64,000 nt of DNA from WHSW01 sp963821345. Lineage in GTDB: Bacteria > Actinomycetota > Thermoleophilia > Solirubrobacterales > 70-9. The notes beneath the pieces were generated by a model. It was given only the letters and a program-made list of their open reading frames with translations. It had not been told where the DNA came from and searched no databases. A program made the position numbers and the translations under genes. Positions 1 through 6,571 of this stretch are shown here, piece by piece. The stretch covers positions 1,488,001-1,552,000 of the forward strand of contig CAWGDM010000001.1 of NCBI GenBank assembly GCA_963821345.1, in the 5' to 3' direction. The number at the start of each line of letters is the position of its first letter. Position 1 is the stretch's first letter.

Positions 1-992
1 GCCCGCCCGGCGAACCGTGCCGTGATCGCTCCGATCGCGTCCTCGGCCGCGAACGGCTGCCGATCGATCCGCACCTCGCCGTCCTCGGACCGGGCGACCA
101 CCAGCAGCTGCTCGGCGAGGGCGATCAGGCGGTCGATCTCGTCGGTCGCCGAGGCGATCGCGGTGCGCAGCTCGGCCTCGCCGCTCGCGTGCAGCAGCGC
201 CAGCTCGAGCTCGATCTTGTGCAGGGCGAGCGGCGTGCGCAGCTCGTGGCTGGCGTCGTCGACGAATCGCCGTTCGCGCTCGAGCGCCTCCTCGAGACGC
301 CCGAGCATCGCGTTGAGCGTGTCTCCAAGCCGCGAGATCTCGTCACGAGCTGCCGGGACCGGGAGCCGCTCGCCGGGCTCCGAGGCGGAGATCTCCGCGG
401 CGCGCCGGCGCATCGCGTCGACCGGCCGCAGCGCAGCGCCCGCCATCCCGTAACCGGCGAGCGAGGCGAGCAACAACGCCACCGGTCCGCCGATCAGCAT
501 CAGTTTCGCGAGCCCGTCGAGCGCCTCGTTGCGGTCGCCGAGCGACGATCCGACCACGGCGACGAGCCGGCGGCCCGACAGCTCCACCGGAACCGCGAGC
601 ACCCGCACCGGGCCCTCGACGCCAGGGACGTCGTCGGTCTCGATGAAGATCGCAGACGCCGAGGCCCGCGCGAGCTGGTCATCGGTGAGCGCCACTGCGC
701 CGTCCAGCTGCGAGGACGCGTCCACGACCGTGCCGTCGGCGGTGACGATCTCGGCGAAGCTCTCGTCCTGCTCGATCAACGGGCTGGTGTCGGTGTCGGA
801 GAGTCCGCCCCCGTGGGCGTCCCGGGCCAGCGCTGAGACCTCCGTCGCGCGCGAGCGCAGGCCCTGGTCGATCGAGTGGTTGAGCTGCGCCTCGAGGCGC
901 AGGTAGAGGAAGAGGCCGACCGCGACCAGGACGATCGCCATCACGCCCGCGAACGCGAGCGTCACCCGGACGCGGATCGGCAGCCGCTTCAA
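1..992 (-). CDS. Two-component sensor histidine kinase (C-terminus cut by window edge)
   Basis: Membrane sensor kinase of an OmpR-type system, partner of the adjacent response regulator. The readable part is about 330 residues: a first membrane helix (about 9-31), an extracytoplasmic sensor segment, a second helix (about 163-185), a HAMP-like linker and the HisKA dimerisation region with phospho-acceptor motif SHELRTPL (His near residue 248). The catalytic ATPase domain lies beyond the window start. The start chosen is a TTG whose last two bases form part of the regulator's TGA stop (TTGA overlap), so the two genes are translationally coupled. The signal sensed cannot be told from sequence. 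Confidence 0.9.
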   Translation of the reverse strand, partial: MKRLPIRVRVTLAFAGVMAIVLVAVGLFLYLRLEAQLNHSIDQGLRSRATEVSALARDAHGGGLSDTDTSPLIEQDESFAEIVTADGTVVDASSQLDGAVALTDDQLARASASAIFIETDDVPGVEGPVRVLAVPVELSGRRLVAVVGSSLGDRNEALDGLAKLMLIGGPVALLLASLAGYGMAGAALRPVDAMRRRAAEISASEPGERLPVPAARDEISRLGDTLNAMLGRLEEALERERRFVDDASHELRTPLALHKIELELALLHASGEAELRTAIASATDEIDRLIALAEQLLVVARSEDGEVRIDRQPFAAEDAIGAITARFAGR

Positions 993-1669
993 GGCCGGTC
1001 GCCCGTCCGCAACCGGTAGCCGGAGCCGCGCACGGTCTCGATCGAGTCGGTGCCGAAGGGCTTGTCGATCTTCTGGCGCAGGAAGCGGACGTAGGAGTCG
1101 ACGACGTTGGAGCGATTCTCGTAGTCGTAGTCCCACGCCTGCTCGAGCAGGGCGTAGCGCGAAAGGACCTCGCCGGGACGCCGCATGAAGGTCTCCAGGA
1201 TCGCGAACTCCTTTGCGGAGAGCTCGATCTGCGTGTCCCCCCGCCAAACGCGCTTGGTCGCCGGGTCGAGCCGCAGATCCCCGACCCGCAGCTCGACCGG
1301 GCGTTCGACCGCGCCCCGGCGGACGAGCGCGCGCATCCGCGCCATCAGCTCGGCGAACGAAAACGGCTTCGTCAGGTAGTCGTCGGCGCCACCGTCGAGG
1401 CCGGCGACCCGGTCGCTGACCGAATCGCGCGCGGTGAGCAGGAGAATCGGAGACCAGATGTTCGCCGCGCGGAGCCGCCGGCAAACCTCAAGCCCATCGA
1501 TCCCGGGCAGCATGATGTCGAGCACGATCGCGTCGTAGGAGGTCGCCTCGGCCATCCACAGTGCGTCCTCGCCCTTGACCGCGACGTCGGCCGCGACCCC
1601 CTCGCCGCGCATTCCACGGCGGATTAGGGCGGCCATCTTGACCTGGTCCTCGACGATCAGAATCCGCAT
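989..1669 (-). CDS. OmpR/PhoB-family response regulator
   Basis: DNA-binding response regulator of 226 residues. The receiver domain (1-115) has the acidic pair near the N-terminus (VEDQ), phospho-acceptor Asp51 in VLDIMLPG, Thr79 and Lys101 (LTKPF). A winged-helix effector domain (about 128-222) ends in the usual VRGSGYRL motif. It is the first gene of a leftward operon with the sensor kinase. The upstream region holds repeated GATGAAAG boxes at 11-bp spacing, the arrangement OmpR/PhoB proteins bind, so autoregulation and control of the divergent PepSY gene are likely (inference). Confidence 0.95.
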   Translation of the reverse strand: MRILIVEDQVKMAALIRRGMRGEGVAADVAVKGEDALWMAEATSYDAIVLDIMLPGIDGLEVCRRLRAANIWSPILLLTARDSVSDRVAGLDGGADDYLTKPFSFAELMARMRALVRRGAVERPVELRVGDLRLDPATKRVWRGDTQIELSAKEFAILETFMRRPGEVLSRYALLEQAWDYDYENRSNVVDSYVRFLRQKIDKPFGTDSIETVRGSGYRLRTGDRP

Positions 1670-1690
1670 CGAGCCAAGCCTACGAGCGTG

Positions 1691-1742
1691 GATGAAAGGA
1701 AGATGAAAGGCCGCGCTTGGGCGGCTTCACGCTCATTTCATC
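1691..1742. promoter_or_regulatory. Candidate response-regulator operator, two facing direct-repeat pairs
   Basis: GATGAAAGG occurs at 1691-1699 and again at 1702-1710, exactly 11 bp apart. On the opposite strand GATGAAATG (1742-1734) is followed 11 bp later by CGTGAAGCC (1731-1723). The 11-bp phase is typical of OmpR/PhoB tandem sites. The boxes lie between the divergent response regulator and PepSY genes and recur after the PepSY gene. Confidence 0.6.
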
Positions 1743-1793
1743 GAGCGTTCCTAGGGTCGAGGCACGCATACACGGCAACGATTGGAGCGCGAG

Positions 1794-2132
1794 ATGGATT
1801 ACAAGCTCAGGAGAGGCATGATCGCGGCGGCGGCCGTGGCGGCGCTCGCCGGTGGCGGCGCTGCGATCGCGGGCGCCACCGGCGGCGGCGGTGACGAGGC
1901 CGGGCCCGACGACGGCAATGGTCAGCCCGTGACGGGCAGCCCGCTCGACCGTGCCAGCGCGATCGCGATTGACGAGGTCGGCGGCGGCGAGGTGACCGGC
2001 AGCGAGATCCGTGACGAGGAGGGCTACTACGAGATCGAGGTCACGAAGCCGGACGGCAGCCAGTTCGATGTCCACCTCGATCAGAGCTTCAAGGTCATCG
2101 ACTCGAGCTCGGACGGCGGCGGCGAGAGCTGA
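1794..2132 (+). CDS. Secreted PepSY-domain protein
   Basis: Protein of 112 residues with an N-terminal hydrophobic export segment (about 8-30), a Gly/Asp-rich linker and one PepSY domain (about 50-105) containing the typical YYEIEV and DGSQFDVHLD strands. PepSY proteins are small periplasmic or cell-wall proteins often encoded beside two-component systems, where they may modulate the sensor or a protease. ATG 1794 is preferred over an upstream in-frame TTG (1782) because GGAG lies six bases before it. It diverges from the response regulator gene across the shared operator region, so it is a likely regulon member. Confidence 0.85.
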   Translation: MDYKLRRGMIAAAAVAALAGGGAAIAGATGGGGDEAGPDDGNGQPVTGSPLDRASAIAIDEVGGGEVTGSEIRDEEGYYEIEVTKPDGSQFDVHLDQSFKVIDSSSDGGGES

Positions 2133-2147
2133 GCGGCGCGCACCCAA

Positions 2148-2205
2148 GATGAAAGGCGGATGAGGGCCCTCCACGGGCCCTCATCCATTTCACTGGGCTT
2201 TCATC
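2148..2205. promoter_or_regulatory. Second operator cluster with embedded 12-bp inverted repeat
   Basis: GATGAAAGG (2148-2156) is followed at 11 bp by GATGAGGGC. On the other strand GATGAAAGC (2205-2197) is followed at 11 bp by AGTGAAATG. Between them lies a perfect 12-bp inverted repeat with a 5-base loop (2158-2186). This repeats the pattern upstream of the PepSY gene and sits in front of the next secreted protein, suggesting a further target promoter. The hairpin could also act as terminator for the PepSY gene. Confidence 0.5.
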
Positions 2206-2248
2206 TAGGTCCGGGATAAGGCGGGTCGAACGACCGAAGGAGACCCAG

Positions 2249-2959
2249 ATGAGCCCGACCAAGATCCTCTCGACGCTGGCCGCACTGGCATTCGCGGGCG
2301 CCGTCTTCGCGATCCCGGCGCCGGGTCAGACCGCCGGCGGCGCAGCGCCGACGTTCAGCGACCCGACCACGATCGACAACCCGTACCTGCCGTTGAGCAA
2401 GTACAGCCGCTGTTCGCTGCGGGGCCACGAGGACGATCAGCGTCTGCAGATCAAGCGCAAGGTGCTCGACCGCACCCGCACGTTCGTCGTCGACGGGGTG
2501 CCCGTCGAGACGATGATCGTCAAGGACCGAGTCCGCGGCGACGGCAAGACGATCGAGCGCACGCTCGACTTCTTCGCCCAGGACGACGCCGGCGCGGTCC
2601 ACTACTTCGGCGAGCGGGTGGACAACGTCCGCGACGGCCAGGTCGTCAACCACCACGGCGGCTGGATGTACGGCAAGGACACCGACAAGATCGGCGTGTT
2701 GATGGCCGCCGATCCGCACATCGGCAGCCACTGGCTCTCCGAGGACGCCCCTCCGATCACCGTCGAGCACGACCGGGTGGTCGACCGGATCGCGAGGATC
2801 ACGGTCCGCGGGCGAACCTACGACCACGTGATCAAGGTGAGGGAGTTCGCCCTGCCCGACCGCGAGGTCGAGTACAAGCTCTACGCCAAGGGCGTCGGCG
2901 TGATCGACGAGCTGCCCCCGAAGGGCGACGTCGGCCTCGCCGGTTGCGCGCGGGCGTAG
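2249..2959 (+). CDS. Secreted protein of unknown function
   Basis: Protein of 236 residues with a cleavable-looking signal peptide (1 to about 30). The mature part starts with a segment containing IDNPYLPL, then alternates short beta-like strands with conserved turns (HYFGERVDNV, GWMYGKDTDKIGV). I know this layout from uncharacterised secreted actinobacterial proteins but cannot assign a function. The start has a strong ribosome site (GAAGGAG seven bases upstream). It follows the second operator cluster, so it is probably controlled by the two-component system next door. Confidence 0.85.
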   Translation: MSPTKILSTLAALAFAGAVFAIPAPGQTAGGAAPTFSDPTTIDNPYLPLSKYSRCSLRGHEDDQRLQIKRKVLDRTRTFVVDGVPVETMIVKDRVRGDGKTIERTLDFFAQDDAGAVHYFGERVDNVRDGQVVNHHGGWMYGKDTDKIGVLMAADPHIGSHWLSEDAPPITVEHDRVVDRIARITVRGRTYDHVIKVREFALPDREVEYKLYAKGVGVIDELPPKGDVGLAGCARA

Positions 2960-2961
2960 GT

Positions 2962-3669
2962 TCAGACCAGCCCGGCGAGGATGTGCTCGGTGCCGCGGAT
3001 GTGGCTGCGGATCAGCTGCGCCGCGGCGCCGGCGTCGCCGCTGCGCAGAATCGCGACCAGCTCGCGGTGCTGGGCGTTCGACCGGGTCAGCACCTCCTCG
3101 GGATGCGCGATCAGGGCGATCAGGTCGCTCATGTGACCCTGGACCTCGGTCATCTCGGTGACCAGCCTCGGCGAGCGCGCCGCCTCGGCGACGCCGATGT
3201 GGAAGCGGATGTCGGCCCGCCGGTAGGGCTCGAAGTCCAAGGCCTCGCCCATCCGTTCGACCAGGGCGTCGAGCGCCTCGAGGTCGGCGGGCCGGGCGCG
3301 CTCGGCGGCGAGCATCGCCGAGCCGACCTCTATAGCGACCCGGTGATCGAGCACGGCGGCGGCGGCGCCCAGCACGTCGTCGGGGTCCTCGCGCTCGGCC
3401 AGCGGCGGGCGCTCGGCGACGAAGGTGCCGCCGGCCCGGCCGCGGACCGAGGTCAGGTGGCCGGACTGGACCAGGGTGGTCAGCGCCTGGCGCAGGGTCG
3501 AGCGCGAGATCCTCAGCTCATCGGCGAGCTGGCGCTCCGGGGGCAGCTGGGACCCGGGTGCGAGCAGGCCGACCCGGATCGCGGTGCCGAGTCGTTCGAC
3601 CGTCTCCTCGAACGTCGTCGGCGGACGGACGGGCTTGAACACGGCCGCGACGGCCGCATCGCGCTTCAC
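2962..3669 (-). CDS. GntR-family regulator, FadR/FCD subfamily
   Basis: Transcription factor of 235 residues. An N-terminal winged helix (about 15-90) contains the GntR signature around LPPERQLADELRISRSTLRQAL and the wing VRGRAGGTFV. The C-terminal FCD helical domain (about 100-230) carries metal-ligand-like residues (RADIRFH, near the C-terminus RSHIRGTEH). FCD proteins bind small carboxylates and release DNA. The gene starts with GTG and points away from its neighbours, so its target is not evident from context. Confidence 0.92.
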   Translation of the reverse strand: MKRDAAVAAVFKPVRPPTTFEETVERLGTAIRVGLLAPGSQLPPERQLADELRISRSTLRQALTTLVQSGHLTSVRGRAGGTFVAERPPLAEREDPDDVLGAAAAVLDHRVAIEVGSAMLAAERARPADLEALDALVERMGEALDFEPYRRADIRFHIGVAEAARSPRLVTEMTEVQGHMSDLIALIAHPEEVLTRSNAQHRELVAILRSGDAGAAAQLIRSHIRGTEHILAGLV

Positions 3670-3701
3670 CCGCCTACCGTAACGGCGCGGAGGTCAGCTA
3701 C

Positions 3702-4358
3702 CTAACGGGCGCCGTCCAGGGAGAGCTCCGCGCGGATCTCGGGGATCGCCTGCTCGTTGGAGCGGAAGTGGATCGCGATCATGCCGAGCGCCCGGGCGGT
3801 CTCGACGTTGACGAGCACGTCGTCGACGAACAGGCACTGCTCGGACGTGACCCCGCTCAGGCGCGCGACCGTCAGCTCGTAGATCGGCGGGTCCGGCTTG
3901 CGCACGCCGACGAACCCCGAGTCGACCACCAGCTCGAAGATCTCGTCGACGGGCAGCATCGAGCGCCACAGCGGCTCCCACTCGCGCACGTTGTTGGTCA
4001 GCAGCGCCATCCGCCGTCCGCTGCGCTTCGCCTCGCGCATCAGCTCGACCATCGGCGGGTTCGGCTCCAGGGCCTCGAAGTAGATCTCGCGGAAACCGTG
4101 CATCTCGGGCCGGTGGCCGAGCTCGGGCTCGAGCGCTCCCGCGACCAGGTCGAGGAAGGTCGCCTCGGTCAGCCGGCCGGTCTCGAGCTCGAACAGCGGG
4201 TGGGCGCCGTCGCGCTCGGCGATCGCCTGCATCGCCCGGCCGAGCGCCTCGGGCGCGATCCCGGTCTGGTCCTGGAAGGCGGCGAACGAGTTCAGCAATG
4301 GGGTGGTGAGGACGCCGCCGAAGTCGCTGACGACGGCGGTGATCGGCGGCCGTCTCAC
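3702..4358 (-). CDS. HAD-superfamily hydrolase
   Basis: Haloacid dehalogenase-like hydrolase of 218 residues. Motif I is VVSDFGGVLTT (nucleophile Asp; the usual second Asp is replaced by Gly, as in the epoxide-hydrolase N-domain/ACAD10-like branch). Motif II is LLTNN, motif III the Lys in RKPDPPIY, and motif IV LFVDD. The cap is helical. The GTG start at 4358 overlaps the upstream gene's TGA (GTGA), so the two are co-translated. The replaced second Asp makes an ordinary phosphatase role less certain; the substrate is unknown. Confidence 0.88.
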   Translation of the reverse strand: MRRPPITAVVSDFGGVLTTPLLNSFAAFQDQTGIAPEALGRAMQAIAERDGAHPLFELETGRLTEATFLDLVAGALEPELGHRPEMHGFREIYFEALEPNPPMVELMREAKRSGRRMALLTNNVREWEPLWRSMLPVDEIFELVVDSGFVGVRKPDPPIYELTVARLSGVTSEQCLFVDDVLVNVETARALGMIAIHFRSNEQAIPEIRAELSLDGAR

Positions 4359-4876
4359 GCGCGCTGAAGCAGGTCGAGGGCGCCGCTGCCGGCGGCGGTT
4401 CCCGCGAGCGCCAGCGAGGCGGAGGTCCGCTTGACCCCGCCGGCCTCGTCGCTGGCGATCGCCGCCACCTGGCCGGTGATCCGCATCGCCAGCGCGTCGG
4501 CCGACCCGGACAGCTCCAGGCCGATCCGCCGCGGGAGCCCGTCGGCGCCATACTCGGTCGAGACCAGCGCCTGGTCGAGTCGAGCGAACCCCTGGTGGTC
4601 GCCGATCGCCCCGGCGATCAGCTCCTGACCGTGGTTCTCGCTGCCCGCGGGCGTCAGGGCGGCGATCGCGAGCAGGCGCCCGTCGTCGAGCCGCGCCGAG
4701 ACCACCCGGACGCGCTCGACCTCGTCCCAGTCGAGCTCGCCGGTCAGCTGCCAGACCGGCTCGCCGGCGGGGTCGGGCTGGAGCTCGGCGAGGCGCTCGG
4801 CGTCCCACTCGAAGCGCAACGATTCGCCGGTCGGGGCCTCGAACTCGACCCCCAGGACCTCACTCACGCTCGTCAC
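4355..4876 (-). CDS. Conserved hypothetical protein
   Basis: Soluble-looking protein of 173 residues with no signal peptide or membrane segment and no motif I recognise. Its N-terminal half is rich in Asp/Glu and Trp (SLRFEWDAERLAEL, VWQLTGELDWDEVERV). It overlaps the end of the FxsA gene by 17 bases and couples to the HAD gene by a GTGA overlap, forming a three-gene leftward operon. Base composition and codon use match the neighbours, so it is a real gene. Confidence 0.75.
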   Translation of the reverse strand: MTSVSEVLGVEFEAPTGESLRFEWDAERLAELQPDPAGEPVWQLTGELDWDEVERVRVVSARLDDGRLLAIAALTPAGSENHGQELIAGAIGDHQGFARLDQALVSTEYGADGLPRRIGLELSGSADALAMRITGQVAAIASDEAGGVKRTSASLALAGTAAGSGALDLLQRA

Positions 4877-5372
4877 CGGCCTCCAGCTCGGCCGCGGGTA
4901 CCTCGACCTCGCGCGCGGTCCCCTCGTAGTCGTAGCTGCGCGATCGGCGCGCCGTGCCCGAACGGGCGGCCCCGGCGGCCGCGCCGGCTCCCGAGAGGAC
5001 CCAGCCGAAGGCGATCCGCCGGCGCGCGAGCCAGGTGACGCCCGCCCTGAACACAGCCCGGGTCGGGGGGATCAGCAGCGCGAAGCCGACGATGTCGGTG
5101 ATGAAGCCCGGGGCGAGCAGGAAGGCCCCGCCGACGATGATCATCGCCCCGTCGAAGGTCTCGCGGGCCGGGACCCGGCCGGCGGTTAGCGCCTGGTTGA
5201 ACCGCTCCCAGGCCACGCGGCCCTGCGATCGCGCCAGCGCCGCGCCGGCGAACCCGTCGAGGATCAGCAGCGCCAGGGTCGGGACCAGCCCGATCGCCTG
5301 ACCGACCTGGATGATCACGTACAGCTCCGCGATCGGCAGGATGATGAACAGGAACAGCAGCGCGATTGCCAT
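4860..5372 (-). CDS. fxsA: FxsA-family membrane protein
   Basis: Membrane protein of 170 residues with an FxsA core: two N-terminal hydrophobic helices (about 3-22 and 27-46, containing LPIAELYVIIQVG), a middle helical hairpin ending with APGFITDIVGFALLIPPTR (about 87-105), and a variable hydrophilic C-terminus rich in Arg, Ser and Glu. FxsA of E. coli was found as a suppressor of F-plasmid exclusion of phage T7; its everyday role is poorly known. First gene of a three-gene operon, divergent from the MIP18-like gene. Confidence 0.9.
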   Translation of the reverse strand: MAIALLFLFIILPIAELYVIIQVGQAIGLVPTLALLILDGFAGAALARSQGRVAWERFNQALTAGRVPARETFDGAMIIVGGAFLLAPGFITDIVGFALLIPPTRAVFRAGVTWLARRRIAFGWVLSGAGAAAGAARSGTARRSRSYDYEGTAREVEVPAAELEAGDERE

Positions 5373-5411
5373 GTAAGGAAGTTAGTGAAGGCGGCGAGCT
5401 ACGATGGACAT

Positions 5412-5708
5412 GTGGCAACCGAAGAGGACGTCTACGAGGCGCTCGAAGAGGTGATCGATCCCGAGCTGGGGCTCGACTTCGTCTCGCTCGGGCTGGTCTA
5501 CGACGTCGACATCGAAGGGCCGGAGGTGTTCGTCACCTTCACCCTGACGACCCCAGCCTGCCCGATCGGCCCCCAGGTCTCCGAGCAGATGCGCGAGTTC
5601 GTCGGCGACCTCGACGGGGTCGAGAAGGTCCATCCGAAGATGATCTTCGACCCGCCGTGGTCCCCGGAGATGATGTCCGAGGACGCGAAGTTCGCGCTGG
5701 GGTACTAA
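5412..5708 (+). CDS. MIP18/DUF59-family Fe-S assembly factor (SufT-like)
   Basis: Protein of 98 residues from GTG 5412 (an in-frame GTG at 5385 would add nine residues but leaves only 12 bases to the divergent fxsA gene). The domain contains the family hallmarks VIDPELGLDFVSLGLVYDV and the metal-binding region TTPACPIG with its conserved Cys. Members (SufT, PaaD, MIP18) help mature Fe-S proteins. The SUF operon lies 31 kb downstream, so they would act in the same pathway though not in one operon. Confidence 0.88.
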   Translation: MATEEDVYEALEEVIDPELGLDFVSLGLVYDVDIEGPEVFVTFTLTTPACPIGPQVSEQMREFVGDLDGVEKVHPKMIFDPPWSPEMMSEDAKFALGY

Positions 5709-5758
5709 GAAGTCGGTTCAGCCGGAAGCCGCTGTCCCTGCGCGTGGAAAGCGTGGCC

Positions 5759-6517
5759 TCAGGCCACTGAGGCACAGAACTCGCGAAGGGCCGCCGCGAA
5801 GGAGGGGCTCACCGTCGGCTTCTCTCGGCAGGACACCCGCATCGAGTCGGGGAAGGCCGAAACCGCCGCCTCGTATCCCTCCTTCGTGAACAGCAGGCAC
5901 GGATCGTGCTCGGCTAGAAGCAAGGGCTTTCCGAGATCCCTCAGGGCGCCCTCGATCCAGTCGCCGGAGTCCGCCATGTTCTCGAGCAGGTAGGCCTGCG
6001 CTACGCCGCTGGGGATTCGCTCGAGCATCCGGTCGGCCAGGTCGTCGCCGTAGAACCCCTGGGTTATCTGGGTGATGTGGCGCATGAACGTGCGGTCGTC
6101 GAGCTTCGCCACCTGGCGGAAAGCAGAGCCGGTTTGCTCGTTGATGGCGGGAGGGTCGGCCGTCGGGCTAAAGCTGAGACAGGCGTGCCCGAGGGCAAGG
6201 CCCTGGACCGACTCGCGGTGCCGGGACGCCAACTTCACGGCGGCGGCGATCGAGAACTCATCGGCTGCAACCACGCAGCTCTCCCATCGGAGGCGCTCCA
6301 GCTCGGCCGCCGCCCGCTCGGCCACGGCCCCGGTGCCGAACGCGCCTGGACGAGCCTCCTCGCCCACCCCGGGAGCATCAAACGCAGCGACCTCGGCCCA
6401 ACCCTCGAGCTGTGGCCGTATCACCCATTCCAACTCGCAGTAGCCCGGGATGAGAAGCAGCCTCGGCCTGCTCACATTCGGGTCTCCCGCTCGTAGACGC
6501 ACGACAACCTGAGCCAA
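5759..6517 (-). CDS. Alpha/beta-hydrolase-fold protein with degenerate nucleophile elbow
   Basis: Protein of 252 residues with the alpha/beta hydrolase layout: oxyanion-side loop LLLIPGYCELEW (about 20-31), strand plus FDAPGVGEEARPG, a helical cap, and the late strand LLLAEHDPCLLF. At the expected nucleophile elbow, where active members have Gly-x-Ser-x-Gly, this protein has AADEFS: the small residues and the Ser are out of register, so classical serine catalysis is doubtful. It may be a non-enzymatic relative or use a different nucleophile. Single gene transcribed leftward. Confidence 0.8.
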   Translation of the reverse strand: MAQVVVRLRAGDPNVSRPRLLLIPGYCELEWVIRPQLEGWAEVAAFDAPGVGEEARPGAFGTGAVAERAAAELERLRWESCVVAADEFSIAAAVKLASRHRESVQGLALGHACLSFSPTADPPAINEQTGSAFRQVAKLDDRTFMRHITQITQGFYGDDLADRMLERIPSGVAQAYLLENMADSGDWIEGALRDLGKPLLLAEHDPCLLFTKEGYEAAVSAFPDSMRVSCREKPTVSPSFAAALREFCASVA

Positions 6518-6571
6518 CTCATCTGACCTCCTCGCCGCGGCCGCACCACCGAACCTCGTCCGTGCGCGGGC

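Noticed and set aside
2158..2186. The 12-bp inverted repeat as a simple terminator only
   Set aside because: Its arms coincide with the phased operator repeats, so a regulatory role is at least as likely; not listed as a terminator on its own.
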